DNA of 17,874 nt from NCBI GenBank assembly GCA_003353825.1, contig PIVW01000059.1, positions 1-17,874 of the forward strand, written 5' to 3'. The position numbers were made by a program, and so were the translations under genes. This stretch comes from Chloroflexota bacterium (GTDB taxonomy: Bacteria > Chloroflexota > Anaerolineae > J102). Positions 6,995 through 14,092 of this stretch are shown here, in pieces (the first letter of the stretch is position 1; each line of letters begins with the position of its first letter). Under the pieces are notes generated by a model. It ran no database searches and was not told the origin of the DNA. It saw only the letters and a program-made list of their open reading frames with translations.

Positions 6995-7042
6995 TCGTCA
7001 CCTTGCCACCGTGTCACCTTGCCACCGTGCCACCTGGTCACC
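6995..7042. repeat. Octamer array (GGTGRCnn)6 after the DUF1992 stop
   Basis: Read on the minus strand, six 8-mers of the form GGTGRCnn occur in register (GGTGACCA, GGTGGCAC, GGTGGCAA, GGTGACAC, GGTGGCAA, GGTGACGA). A 16-bp higher-order period covers the middle four units. The array begins 3 nt after the stop codon of the DUF1992 gene. About 30 bp separate it from the CGACYAnn array; the period is the same but the unit is different. Confidence 0.9.
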
Positions 7043-7045
7043 GTT

Positions 7046-7561
7046 TCATGCAGGCTCGCTCGGTGGTGCGCCGATGCTTAGGCGTTTGTATTCTTCGGCA
7101 GGAATAAGACGGAATTTGTGGAGTTGTGTAGAAGGCGCTTTGAGGTTGTAAGTGTCGATCAGAGCGTTGATCTCTACTACATCCTCTTCGAAACGGGCGC
7201 GGTGTTTGAACCATGTAGCTTCTATTGCCGGTATCTCCTCAGAACGTGCTTCTTGCCGTCGCTTCTGATACCAGGCATCGTTTCGGAGCAATTGTTGGCG
7301 AGCAGCCTCGATACGGCGGTCGATCTCCTTGGCGTCGTCGACCCAACGCAGTGTATGCCCGCTATTGCGAATGAGGTCATGTGCCATTTGCTGATCGTGC
7401 GGCAGGTGAGGGTTGCGCCAGTCGGGAAGTGGTCTGCCCTGACCTGGCAGGTTATCGAAATCACCCCGCTCCTGGGCTGCGCGGATGCTTTCTTCGATCC
7501 AGTTGTCCCAAGAGGTGGCAGGCGGCTTTCTTTTTGGAGAGTTGATATCACGATCTGACAT
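7046..7561 (-). CDS. DUF1992 (DnaJC28-type conserved region) protein
   Basis: The product is 171 residues with the hallmark N-terminal block of DUF1992: WDNWIEESIRAAQERGDFDN, then LPGQGRPLP, at about residues 18-47. Next come NPHLPHDQQMAHDLIRNSG and a long charged helical stretch (EIDRRIEAARQQLLRNDAW onward). DUF1992 is the conserved domain of animal DnaJC28 and of stand-alone bacterial proteins such as E. coli YhdN; its biochemical role is not established. There is no J-domain, signal peptide or membrane helix. The ATG at 7561 has AAAGG about 10 nt upstream. The terminator of the DUF4013 gene lies just upstream, so this gene likely has its own promoter, which I could not locate with confidence. 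Just after its stop codon lies the GGTGRCnn repeat array. Confidence 0.9.
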   Translation of the reverse strand: MSDRDINSPKRKPPATSWDNWIEESIRAAQERGDFDNLPGQGRPLPDWRNPHLPHDQQMAHDLIRNSGHTLRWVDDAKEIDRRIEAARQQLLRNDAWYQKRRQEARSEEIPAIEATWFKHRARFEEDVVEINALIDTYNLKAPSTQLHKFRLIPAEEYKRLSIGAPPSEPA

Positions 7562-7618
7562 GAGTTTATTACCTTTGCAGTGTTAGCATCGAGCATCATT
7601 GTCGCCTTAATCGGCGGC

Positions 7619-7655
7619 AAAAAGCAAGCCCCCGCACGAATGCAGGGGCCTGGCT
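7619..7655 (-). terminator. Intrinsic terminator of the first DUF4013 gene
   Basis: On the minus strand, GCCCC/GGGGC plus TGC/GCA stems (7628-7636 with 7641-7649) form a hairpin with a 4-nt loop and one internal mismatch. TTGCTTTTTG follows. It sits 38 nt after the stop codon at 7687, as expected for the end of that transcript. Confidence 0.78.
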
Positions 7656-7686
7656 AAAATCAGTGATTTCGTAGCGAGCGACCTAA

Positions 7687-8496
7687 CTAACTTTCTTCTT
7701 CCTCGTTGCCATCATCGAGAACATCAGTTGAAGCATCGACGGTGCTGTCGGCAACGTCCGTCACCTCGGAAACAGCTTCTTCTGCACCGGCTTGTGTTTC
7801 ATCTGCCAATTCGCCAACGCCCGGCATGACATCATCAGGGCTGAGATCATAGCTTGCATCTACGGTATCGAGACTTGTGGAGGTTTTATCGCGGCCGATT
7901 TGACCATACAGAAACCCTTGAACCAGTGTTGCCCAAAACATCGTGAACAACAACCCGATACCACAAAGTAAAGCACCGACGATACCTGCCGCCATAGACA
8001 CCAGCCAGATGACAATCATGGCGATGATTACTTCGCCCAAATTCTCTCGGGTGAATGCCAGGATATTCGAAAACTCCAAACCCGAAGAAATCCTGCCTGT
8101 TTCGGCGAATTTGATTGTGATGCCAGGTAGGGCAAGAGAGAAGACAATGGCATACAAAAATGCCACGCAGCTAAAGCAAATGGCCAAAAATCCGCCGGCA
8201 TCTTCGGACACGGCTGTTAGAATGGAGGAAGGCACCATCAAGATTATCAGCGGTAGGGCCCAGATCAAGGTAACGACAAATAGTTTGAGACCAAGGGCGA
8301 TTTTCTCCCCCCAACCATCCCAGGCCGGCAAAAGTGTTTCCTCGTCACGGCGGACATTTCGAACCAGTTCTACCATATAACCATATACCAACAGCCAACC
8401 GATGATCGGAATAAAAACAACAATCCCTCCGATCAGTATTTTTTCGACCCACTTCTTGTCTTCGAATGCAAATGATAATGATCTGCCGATATCCAT
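7687..8496 (-). CDS. DUF4013 membrane protein A
   Basis: The product is a 269-residue polytopic membrane protein of the DUF4013 family. It opens with the conserved block RSLSFAFEDKKWVEKILIGG. About five membrane segments follow (roughly 19-42, 70-96, 102-127, 155-175 and 178-200). An internal IKFAETGRISSGLEFSNI block then FTRENLGEV is also typical. After residue 200 it has an acidic, disordered tail of about 70 residues ending NEEEES. The start is the ATG at 8496, preceded by GAGGAGGGACC, a strong ribosome-binding site; an in-frame ATG at 8538 lacks one and adds residues absent from the paralog. It has its own promoter (8553-8581) and terminator, so it is monocistronic. The function of DUF4013 is unknown. 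It is a diverged duplicate of the gene at 8671-9399. Confidence 0.87.
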   Translation of the reverse strand: MDIGRSLSFAFEDKKWVEKILIGGIVVFIPIIGWLLVYGYMVELVRNVRRDEETLLPAWDGWGEKIALGLKLFVVTLIWALPLIILMVPSSILTAVSEDAGGFLAICFSCVAFLYAIVFSLALPGITIKFAETGRISSGLEFSNILAFTRENLGEVIIAMIVIWLVSMAAGIVGALLCGIGLLFTMFWATLVQGFLYGQIGRDKTSTSLDTVDASYDLSPDDVMPGVGELADETQAGAEEAVSEVTDVADSTVDASTDVLDDGNEEEES

Positions 8497-8552
8497 GGTC
8501 CCTCCTCGAGAAACAGGGATGAATTTAGAATTGCACAATAACTCGCGTCAGG

Positions 8553-8581
8553 ATTATATCAGAGGGTGATGAGAGCGGCAA
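8553..8581 (-). promoter_or_regulatory. Sigma-70 promoter of DUF4013 gene A
   Basis: On the minus strand, TTGCCG (8576-8581), a 17-nt spacer and a consensus TATAAT (8553-8558) with the extended TGA immediately upstream. The predicted start near 8546 leaves a leader of about 50 nt to the ATG at 8496. Confidence 0.8.
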
Positions 8582-8670
8582 TCAGAGCCTTCAACACCCC
8601 CCGGTCTACCTTCCTAACTTACGTTTTATACGGTCGCAGCGCATATTTGGTTTCAGGATGCAACCGGCTT

Positions 8671-9399
8671 TTATTCGTCTACAGTAATATCATCCTCAGA
8701 CAGCAATGCACGTTCGTCATCGGCCTCTAATAGAGTTTGCGGCTCGAATGCCTGGCCAGACTCCTCCGGCAACAGTTGCCCGTAGAGATATCCTTGAACT
8801 GTCAATGCCCAGAATGCCGTGAATAGAGCACCGATGCCACATAAGATACCACCGACAAGACCGGCAGCGATTTGAGCCAAAAGTACCACCACGACAACCA
8901 AGACGACGTTACCAAGATTAGCGCGCGTGAACTGAAAGACATCTGAGACAGCTAGCGCCGCAGATAATTCACCAGCTTCAGCATAGCGGATGGTGACGGC
9001 GGGAACCAAAAACAGTAATAGAATGGCGTACAGGACAGTAAAGCAGGTAAAGCAGAGTGCCAACGTGCCAAGTATGCCTCCGGCTACATCTTCGCTAGCG
9101 AACACCCCCAATGGAATCGCCAAAATGACGAAGGGGACCCAAAGGACTATGATCGGCAAAGCCCATATGATGTAAGCAAGTAACAATTTGAGGCCATCGA
9201 CGATCATCTCGCCAAATTCATGCCACTCCGGCAATGGGTACTCCTCACCCTGCCTTACATTGCGAATTAGAACGACCATATAACCCATCAACAGAAGCGA
9301 TCCCACAATAGGGATCAATGAAATGAGCCCACCGATCAGCAGTTTCTCGACCCACTTCTTATCTTCGAACAGGAACGTAAAAGATTTTCCAACATCCAT
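8671..9399 (-). CDS. DUF4013 membrane protein B
   Basis: The product is a 242-residue paralog of the neighbouring DUF4013 protein. It shares the opening block (KSFTFLFEDKKWVEKLLIGG), IRYAEAGELSAALAVSDVF then FTRANLGNV, LCGIGALFTAFWALTVQGYLYGQ in the last helix, and about five membrane segments (near 19-45, 68-100, 105-137, 161-182 and 184-207). Its acidic tail is shorter (about 33 residues) and unrelated in sequence to that of the other copy. The ATG at 9399 has AGGAGG six nt upstream. A separate extended -10 promoter lies at 9456-9464, with a leader of about 50 nt, like the other copy. Function is unknown; DUF4013 proteins are integral membrane proteins. The duplication is old enough for the tails to have diverged completely. 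Confidence 0.87.
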   Translation of the reverse strand: MDVGKSFTFLFEDKKWVEKLLIGGLISLIPIVGSLLLMGYMVVLIRNVRQGEEYPLPEWHEFGEMIVDGLKLLLAYIIWALPIIVLWVPFVILAIPLGVFASEDVAGGILGTLALCFTCFTVLYAILLLFLVPAVTIRYAEAGELSAALAVSDVFQFTRANLGNVVLVVVVVLLAQIAAGLVGGILCGIGALFTAFWALTVQGYLYGQLLPEESGQAFEPQTLLEADDERALLSEDDITVDE

Positions 9400-9455
9400 G
9401 ATGCCTCCTAACGAATGATTATTGAATTCTGAAATGATACCTAACGAATATACGC

Positions 9456-9464
9456 ATTATAGCA
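9456..9464 (-). promoter_or_regulatory. Extended -10 promoter of DUF4013 gene B
   Basis: On the minus strand, TGC followed by a consensus TATAAT (9456-9461). No recognisable -35 is found at 16-18 nt, which is usual for extended -10 promoters. The predicted start near 9449 gives a leader of about 50 nt. Confidence 0.68.
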
Positions 9465-9483
9465 GAGAAGGTCGCGAAAACTC

Positions 9484-10302
9484 CTAACCTGTTGGTAGCG
9501 TGAAACCGAAATTGAGTTGGGCATAACCACGCAAGAGATTGACAGAAAGCAATAGCAGCACAGCCCAGGCCATACCAGGGATAAATAATGTCGCAAAATC
9601 CCTGGCCGCACGATTGCTGTTTTCTTGTCGCAAGATCAGCAATGCGAACATCGTACCCACCATGCTGAGCATAAAAAAGGCGCCTCCGGTCGAGAGAATG
9701 GCCAAGGGATAAAAGAGGGGTGGCCAGGTAGTGTTGACAACTACAACGATCACGACACCCGCTATTAATGCTACTAGCAGATCCCACCCGCCGCGCAGAA
9801 TAGGTGTAGGATCGGGGTATGTCCAGAAAACCTGATTGAAATAGGGTAGAAAGAGAAAGCAAATCGCCAACCCCTGAAGCAGCCCCGTGCTAATGCGCAG
9901 GATATTGTTGGGCTCATAAAAAAGTGGGCGACGAATGATAAGATAGACATAAGAATTGAAACCGTCGAACGCCCAAATTAGCAGGAATCCGAGGAGAACG
10001 GCGACCAGCCAAGGCGGAGGTAAGGATGCAGCCCGAAGCCGTCCCCACAATCCGGCCAGGAACATGCCAACCACAATACCAAGATACTGGCCCGTGCAAC
10101 GTGCGCATAACGGCAGGACAAGATCATCAAAAATATAACTTCGCACTGGAATCTGATGGCAGACAGCGTACCCAACATCATGTGTAAGGCCGTACACTCC
10201 CCCTTGCCCGGCCATGTACAGCACAAACCCCAACATGGGCAGTGCCAGCAAAAGTAAGGCCCTACGACTCGATTTGCTACGATTGGACGTCGTCTGTTGC
10301 AT
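9484..10302 (-). CDS. DUF2085 family membrane protein
   Basis: The product is a 272-residue polytopic membrane protein. It has the DUF2085 signature: VCHQIPVRSY at residues 47-56 and LPLCARCTGQYLG at 63-75. The C48-H49 pair and the C66-x-x-C69 pair could form a metal or redox site, but that is inference. About seven membrane segments are likely (near 15-31, 72-88, 99-121, 136-154, 174-192, 198-224 and 240-256). The basic N-terminus (NRSKSSRR) suggests a cytoplasmic start. No Shine-Dalgarno sequence precedes the ATG at 10302; ATG codons for M23 or M30 are less likely because they would remove the first helix. It lies downstream of, and is divergent from, the peptide deformylase gene. The DUF2085 family has no established biochemical role. 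Confidence 0.85.
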   Translation of the reverse strand: MQQTTSNRSKSSRRALLLLALPMLGFVLYMAGQGGVYGLTHDVGYAVCHQIPVRSYIFDDLVLPLCARCTGQYLGIVVGMFLAGLWGRLRAASLPPPWLVAVLLGFLLIWAFDGFNSYVYLIIRRPLFYEPNNILRISTGLLQGLAICFLFLPYFNQVFWTYPDPTPILRGGWDLLVALIAGVVIVVVVNTTWPPLFYPLAILSTGGAFFMLSMVGTMFALLILRQENSNRAARDFATLFIPGMAWAVLLLLSVNLLRGYAQLNFGFTLPTG

Positions 10303-10322
10303 AGTTATAGATTAATCGAAGC

Positions 10323-10349
10323 GGCGCCAGGAAGCAACGTCTGGGCGCC
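10323..10349. repeat. Short GC hairpin in a divergent intergenic region
   Basis: GGCGCCAG (10323-10330) pairs with CTGGGCGCC (10341-10349) with a one-base bulge and a 10-nt loop. It lies between the DUF2085 start codon and the def promoter. It could be a leader structure or part of an operator, but nothing else supports a role. Confidence 0.35.
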
Positions 10350-10402
10350 CACAATCCATTGGTATAAGGCTCTGTGTAATTAGCAAACCCAAATGGTCTT
10401 CG

Positions 10403-10411
10403 TGGTATAAT
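10403..10411 (+). promoter_or_regulatory. Extended -10 promoter of def
   Basis: TGG plus a perfect TATAAT (10406-10411) form a consensus extended -10. No -35 match is found at normal spacing. A predicted start near 10418 puts transcription before the ATG at 10452 but after the in-frame ATG at 10410, which overlaps the -10 box. A second, weaker TGGTATAAG occurs at 10360-10368. Confidence 0.72.
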
Positions 10412-10451
10412 GGCGGTCGATTTTTTAGCACCAACTGAAGAGATAAAAAAC

Positions 10452-11003
10452 ATGCCAGAACTAGACATCGTAAAACTCGGAGACCCCCGGCTACGGAGAA
10501 GAAGCAAACCCATACGTCGTTTCAACGCTCAGCTCAGAAAACTAGCGGAGGACATGGTAGAAACCATGCGCAGTGCCCATGGCGTTGGCTTGGCTGCGCC
10601 TCAAATAGGCATCAACGAACGCCTCATTGTGGTAGAGATGCCGGAAGAGGGATTTGAGGAGGACCCACAAGCTGGAAGCCTTTACGTGGTGGTCAATCCT
10701 GAAATCGTGCGCCTGAGAGGAGAGAAGGAGGCCGGTGATGAAGGCTGTCTTTCAATCCCTGGTTATATTGGGGAGGTAGAACGCCAACCTACGGCCACCA
10801 TCAAAGGACAAGATGTCAATGGCAAGCCGATGCGTGTCAAGACCTATGACTACCTGGCACGCATCTTTCAGCATGAAATCGATCATCTAGAGGGTGTGCT
10901 CTTTATCGACTACATTGAAGACCCTTCGAAACTAAGGCGTCTCGTACGTGACCCAGAGACGGATGAGGTTTACGAGGAACCGGTAAGAGAGCTACCGACA
11001 TAG
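10452..11003 (+). CDS. def: Peptide deformylase
   Basis: The enzyme removes the formyl group from the N-terminal methionine of new proteins at the ribosome, using a bound ferrous ion. The 183-residue product has all three family motifs: GVGLAAPQIG at 44-53 (catalytic Q51), EGCLSIP at 97-103 (metal ligand C99), and QHEIDHLEG at 140-148 (ligands H141 and H145, catalytic E142). An upstream in-frame ATG at 10410 overlaps the -10 box TATAAT and so cannot be used from that promoter. MPELDIVKLGDPRLRRRS is the usual family N-terminus. The C-terminus has a charged extension after SKLRRL, a common variation. It is a single gene, convergent with the FHA cluster across only 32 nt; fmt is not next to it. 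Confidence 0.96.
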   Translation: MPELDIVKLGDPRLRRRSKPIRRFNAQLRKLAEDMVETMRSAHGVGLAAPQIGINERLIVVEMPEEGFEEDPQAGSLYVVVNPEIVRLRGEKEAGDEGCLSIPGYIGEVERQPTATIKGQDVNGKPMRVKTYDYLARIFQHEIDHLEGVLFIDYIEDPSKLRRLVRDPETDEVYEEPVRELPT

Positions 11004-11035
11004 GGTGAGACCTTTCCACAGCACACTACCTCTGC

Positions 11036-11911
11036 TCAAACCTCACGATTCTCTGTTTCAATCCTTAAATCTGGTTCGTCCCTCTCGTCATTCTCCTCAA
11101 ACACGTGCATAAACCCGAATGTATTTTGGCCAACCACGATACGGTCCCCTTGCTGTAAAACATGCCGTTGCACTGTCTCGCCATTCACCATTATCCCATT
11201 GGCGCTGGCGAGATCGTAGAGTACAAAGAAACCTTCCTCCTGGCGTACACGCGCATGTTGGCGAGATATGGCAGGGTCATCTATGCTTACATCGTTGTGT
11301 TTGCTATCCCGACCGATATCAATTAACTCGCGCAGCCGGAATTCCTGACCCGCCCGATGGCCATCCATTAGAACAATCCAGCCCAGAGGGAATAAAGCTT
11401 CGGACTCATCCTCCTGGGTCTGGTCGTCCAAATCTGCCGGAACGTCGGGTATCAAGTCTGAGATATCGGCATCCATCGCAGACACAGCGGGCTTTATTCC
11501 CACAGGGGTAGGCACTTGAGAGGGGGGCGTCTCCTCGAGGGCAGGCAACGAATCGAATTCGAGTTCTTCCTCGCTTAAATTGAGAGGTTGTACGCCTAGG
11601 CCGACCGCGTACAAAACCAACACGATCAACGATCCTATGGTAGCGATCATACCGAGAAAGGCCAGCAGCACTGGCAATACCCCCAGCCCCAAGGACAGTT
11701 CAGGGGAGAAACCGAGTATCGCGCTGGGAATGACAACTAGAGCAGCCAACAAAGACCCTACCCGCCATGTAGTCGCCTCGTAGTTTTTGCTGGTACTATC
11801 GAAGAATATCCACAATGTAGCCACCAGTGTGATCGCAAAAGCAACGGCAAATCCCCAACGATACCATTCGAGCACGATCTTTAAAGGGGTGGCGAGTAAA
11901 TTCTCTATCAT
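11036..11911 (-). CDS. Membrane-anchored FHA domain protein (291 aa)
   Basis: The N-terminal half carries about three membrane segments (roughly residues 17-37, 50-68 and 75-106). An acidic, proline-containing linker follows (107-173), then a cytoplasmic FHA domain at about 178-270. The phosphothreonine-binding residues are present: G200-R201, S217-R218-x-H220, and N238-G239 in LASANGIMVNG. FHA domains read phosphothreonine made by Ser/Thr kinases. ATG 11911 (MIENLLATPLK) is preferred over an in-frame ATG at 11971, which lies inside the preceding gene and would add an unrelated 20-residue peptide; neither has a good ribosome-binding site. It is last in a three-gene FHA operon, 16 nt after the small FHA gene. 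The partner kinase is not in this window. Confidence 0.88.
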   Translation of the reverse strand: MIENLLATPLKIVLEWYRWGFAVAFAITLVATLWIFFDSTSKNYEATTWRVGSLLAALVVIPSAILGFSPELSLGLGVLPVLLAFLGMIATIGSLIVLVLYAVGLGVQPLNLSEEELEFDSLPALEETPPSQVPTPVGIKPAVSAMDADISDLIPDVPADLDDQTQEDESEALFPLGWIVLMDGHRAGQEFRLRELIDIGRDSKHNDVSIDDPAISRQHARVRQEEGFFVLYDLASANGIMVNGETVQRHVLQQGDRIVVGQNTFGFMHVFEENDERDEPDLRIETENREV

Positions 11912-11927
11912 AATGGCAGGGGGGGAC

Positions 11928-12317
11928 TCACGATAGTTGTTTGAAGACGAAAACTGTCTCGCCGAATGCAATACGGTCGTTATCTATAAGCGACAGCCGG
12001 GCGATGCGCTCACCATTGACAAAGGTGCCGTTGGCGCTGGCAAGATCTTGAACGTAAAACTGTGGTTTTTCCAGCCAGACCTCGGCATAGATCCTGGCAT
12101 GATAACGAGAGGTTAATTCTCCATCGACGACGAGGTCATTCTCATGCGCTCGCCCGATAGTAGAGCCCTGTCGCTTCAGTCTGCACAAGCGTCCACGACG
12201 AGAGCCATCTACTACCACAAGCCAGGCAAACACCGGGTCTTCTTGGGGCAAAACGATGGTTTCGACAACTGCAGCAACCTGATCAGGGCTATCTGAAGAG
12301 TTTTGTTGATCGAACAT
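11928..12317 (-). CDS. Small stand-alone FHA domain protein (129 aa)
   Basis: This is a soluble protein made of little more than one FHA domain (about residues 31-127). A flexible N-terminus of about 25 residues includes VVETIVLPQED, whose threonine could serve as a phosphorylation site, as in GarA-type regulators; this is inference. The binding residues are intact: G55-R56, S70-R71-x-H73, and N96-G97 in DLASANGTFVNGE. The ATG at 12317 has AGGAGG about 10 nt upstream. It lies 24 nt after the stop of the first FHA gene and 16 nt before the third. Length and layout resemble GarA/OdhI proteins, but the pattern ETTSV typical of those is not present, so a specific function cannot be assigned. Confidence 0.92.
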   Translation of the reverse strand: MFDQQNSSDSPDQVAAVVETIVLPQEDPVFAWLVVVDGSRRGRLCRLKRQGSTIGRAHENDLVVDGELTSRYHARIYAEVWLEKPQFYVQDLASANGTFVNGERIARLSLIDNDRIAFGETVFVFKQLS

Positions 12318-12341
12318 AAAAGAGAATCCTCCTACTGCACT

Positions 12342-13352
12342 TTAGCTGCGTGAGGTGGTAAACAGAAGTACGGTCGAGCCAAGGCAGATCTCATCTCCCT
12401 CGAGTACAGTCTGGCGTTGAATCCTCTTGCCGTTAACTGTCGTACCATTTGTACTACCCAAATCCGATACGATAAAACGCCCCTGCTCATGACGGATCTG
12501 GATGTGTCGGGCGCTGACGGCCGGATCCGTTAGCACCGAGACAACGCGGGATTTGTCGCGGCCAAAGGTAAGGCTGCTATGTGGATACAAAGCGTATTGA
12601 TCTCTCAAATCAGGTCCCTGCCGCACGATAAGCCAGGCAATGGGGTTATCGATGACTGCCGGTGTCATTGCTGCTTCGAAACCTCCGAAGCCGGGCTGGT
12701 GTGTGTCATCCAGGTTTGGGCTAGCAACAACGGTTTGGGCCTGACGACTAACGCTTGCTGCCGAAGGTCGCGGAGGTGGAGGGACCAGATCATAAGGCAA
12801 TTGTAGGTCAGATTCATGACGTGGAATCGCCGGTGGGGGCGCTGATGCCGGTGATTTCTCGACATATGGCTGTGGTGTTGGTTCATAAGCGGTCGCTGCC
12901 ATAGCTGCGTCCCCACCCACTTCTGGCGATTGGCGATCGTCCCAGTTTACAATCAGCAAGTAAATAAAAACGCCCACTGCTAAAATCAGGGCAATATATC
13001 CGAACAATAGGTTTTGTCCCCCTCCCAATTCGAATGCCGTCAAGAAGGCAACGATGACAACGGCTGCCAGCGTTAGCAAGAAGGAGAATACAATGGCCGC
13101 CAGACGAGCCCACTCGCGCAGATCCCAAAGGCCGCGGAAAATCAGCCCCGCTAAAGCAGCAGTCAACAAAGGAGGAACGGCCAACAGGCCGTTAAAAGCA
13201 GTCGGCAACTGCAGGCGGTTCCCAAGAGTGGTTATTCCTTCGCTGCTATTGGGAACGAGCAACAAAAAGGCGGCTATGCCCACAGCCATAATGGCCTGTA
13301 GTAGAAACAAAAAGGCTATGAACGATATGCCGAGAGGTCTGGTTCGAGTCAT
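12342..13352 (-). CDS. Membrane-anchored FHA domain protein (336 aa)
   Basis: About four membrane segments occupy the first 137 residues (near 8-33, 52-73, 84-106 and 114-136). A Pro/Ala/Ser-rich linker follows (about 140-235), then a C-terminal FHA domain at roughly 238-331. Binding residues are present: G264-R265, S280-A-R282-H283, and N302-G303 in LGSTNGTTVNGK. The start at ATG 13352 (MTRTRPLGISFIAF) is supported by a strong promoter just upstream; a longer frame starting at 13469 would run through that promoter and add a 39-residue peptide of unlikely composition. There is no Shine-Dalgarno sequence and the leader is only about 6 nt, so the mRNA may be nearly leaderless. It is the first gene of the FHA operon. 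Confidence 0.9.
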   Translation of the reverse strand: MTRTRPLGISFIAFLFLLQAIMAVGIAAFLLLVPNSSEGITTLGNRLQLPTAFNGLLAVPPLLTAALAGLIFRGLWDLREWARLAAIVFSFLLTLAAVVIVAFLTAFELGGGQNLLFGYIALILAVGVFIYLLIVNWDDRQSPEVGGDAAMAATAYEPTPQPYVEKSPASAPPPAIPRHESDLQLPYDLVPPPPRPSAASVSRQAQTVVASPNLDDTHQPGFGGFEAAMTPAVIDNPIAWLIVRQGPDLRDQYALYPHSSLTFGRDKSRVVSVLTDPAVSARHIQIRHEQGRFIVSDLGSTNGTTVNGKRIQRQTVLEGDEICLGSTVLLFTTSRS

Positions 13353-13364
13353 CACTGGTGCAAG

Positions 13365-13393
13365 ATTATCGCACCCACCCCACTGGCTGTCAA
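13365..13393 (-). promoter_or_regulatory. Strong sigma-70 promoter of the FHA operon
   Basis: On the minus strand, a perfect -35 TTGACA (13388-13393), a 17-nt spacer and a -10 GATAAT (13365-13370) with the extended TGC. The predicted start near 13358 lies about 6 nt before the ATG at 13352. Only 10 bp separate its -35 from that of the divergent LysE promoter. Confidence 0.85.
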
Positions 13394-13403
13394 TAGATCG
13401 TGG

Positions 13404-13433
13404 TTGGCGGTGAGGATGTGGCGATGGTAGAAT
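13404..13433 (+). promoter_or_regulatory. Promoter of the LysE-GNAT-PH-APH operon
   Basis: TTGGCG (13404-13409), an 18-nt spacer and TAGAAT (13428-13433) with the extended TGG. The predicted start near 13440 leaves a leader of about 38 nt to the ATG at 13478 and excludes the earlier in-frame starts at 13400 and 13424. Confidence 0.65.
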
Positions 13434-13477
13434 CGCAGTCTCGAACGATTCGTAGTCTCTTAGGAACATCTGCTTTC

Positions 13478-14092
13478 ATGACATACATTCTGTTTGGTTT
13501 CTCCTTTGGCCTGAGCGCCGGGCTGGCGCCAGGACCCTTGACGGCGCTTGTCATGCAACGGAGTCTGCACGGGGGATTCGCCAGCGGACTCCGTGTAGCT
13601 CTAGCTCCCTTACTTACCGATATCCCCATTATCCTGTTGTCGTTCTTACTGGTGGGGCGTTTGCCGGAAGCGTATCTTGACGGATTGCTGATCGTTGGTG
13701 GGCTCTTTGTCATCTGGTTGGCCATCGACGCCTTGCGAAAAGGCACCAATTCGTCAGATACGAAAAAACCCTCCTCGGCTCGGCAGGATTTACTTCATGG
13801 TGCATTGATCAATTTTCTGAATCCCCATCCTTATTTATTTTGGATAGCAGTGGGTGCACCTACCCTGGTGCGAGCCTGGCGCAGTGAACCAGTTCACGCC
13901 GTTGCCTTCATCCTTTCTTTTTACCTGCTATTGATTGGCAGTAAGATCGGTCTAGCCGCTCTTTTTAGTAGAGGCGAGCGGTTGCCACAAACTTACCATC
14001 ATTTGCTCATCCGGCTTTCTTCAGTGCTTTTATTAGTCGCCGGGCTGTACATGATTTATACGGCCTGCCAAGGTTTAGTGTCACCACAATGA
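13478..14092 (+). CDS. LysE family amino-acid exporter-like protein
   Basis: The product is 204 residues, the typical length for LysE/RhtB translocators, with about six membrane helices. The N-terminal block GFSFGLSAGLAPGPLTALV at residues 7-25 contains the conserved PGP. QRSLHGGFASGLRVALAP follows, and NFLNPHPYLFW at 112-122 matches the conserved N-P motif before helix four. LysE family proteins export amino acids or related small molecules across the cytoplasmic membrane by proton antiport; the substrate cannot be read from sequence. The start at 13478 fits the family N-terminus and the promoter; the upstream in-frame starts overlap the -10. Its stop overlaps the next gene by 4 nt (ATGA), so the acetyltransferase is translationally coupled to it. 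Confidence 0.88.
   Translation: MTYILFGFSFGLSAGLAPGPLTALVMQRSLHGGFASGLRVALAPLLTDIPIILLSFLLVGRLPEAYLDGLLIVGGLFVIWLAIDALRKGTNSSDTKKPSSARQDLLHGALINFLNPHPYLFWIAVGAPTLVRAWRSEPVHAVAFILSFYLLLIGSKIGLAALFSRGERLPQTYHHLLIRLSSVLLLVAGLYMIYTACQGLVSPQ

Noticed and set aside
6917..7042. Plasmid-type iterons or replication origin
   Set aside because: No replication initiator gene, DnaA boxes or AT-rich unwinding region nearby; units are only 8 bp and degenerate.
9419..9862. 147-codon open frame on the minus strand
   Set aside because: It lies mostly inside the DUF2085 gene in another frame and shows no independent domain or ribosome-binding site.
11004..11045. Bidirectional terminator between def and the FHA operon
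   Set aside because: Only a weak 5-bp stem (GTGAG/CTCAC) with a long loop is seen and there is no T-run.
11036..13352. Type VI secretion or PASTA-kinase cell-division cluster
   Set aside because: FHA proteins occur in such clusters, but no secretion, kinase, FtsW/RodA or penicillin-binding protein gene is present here.
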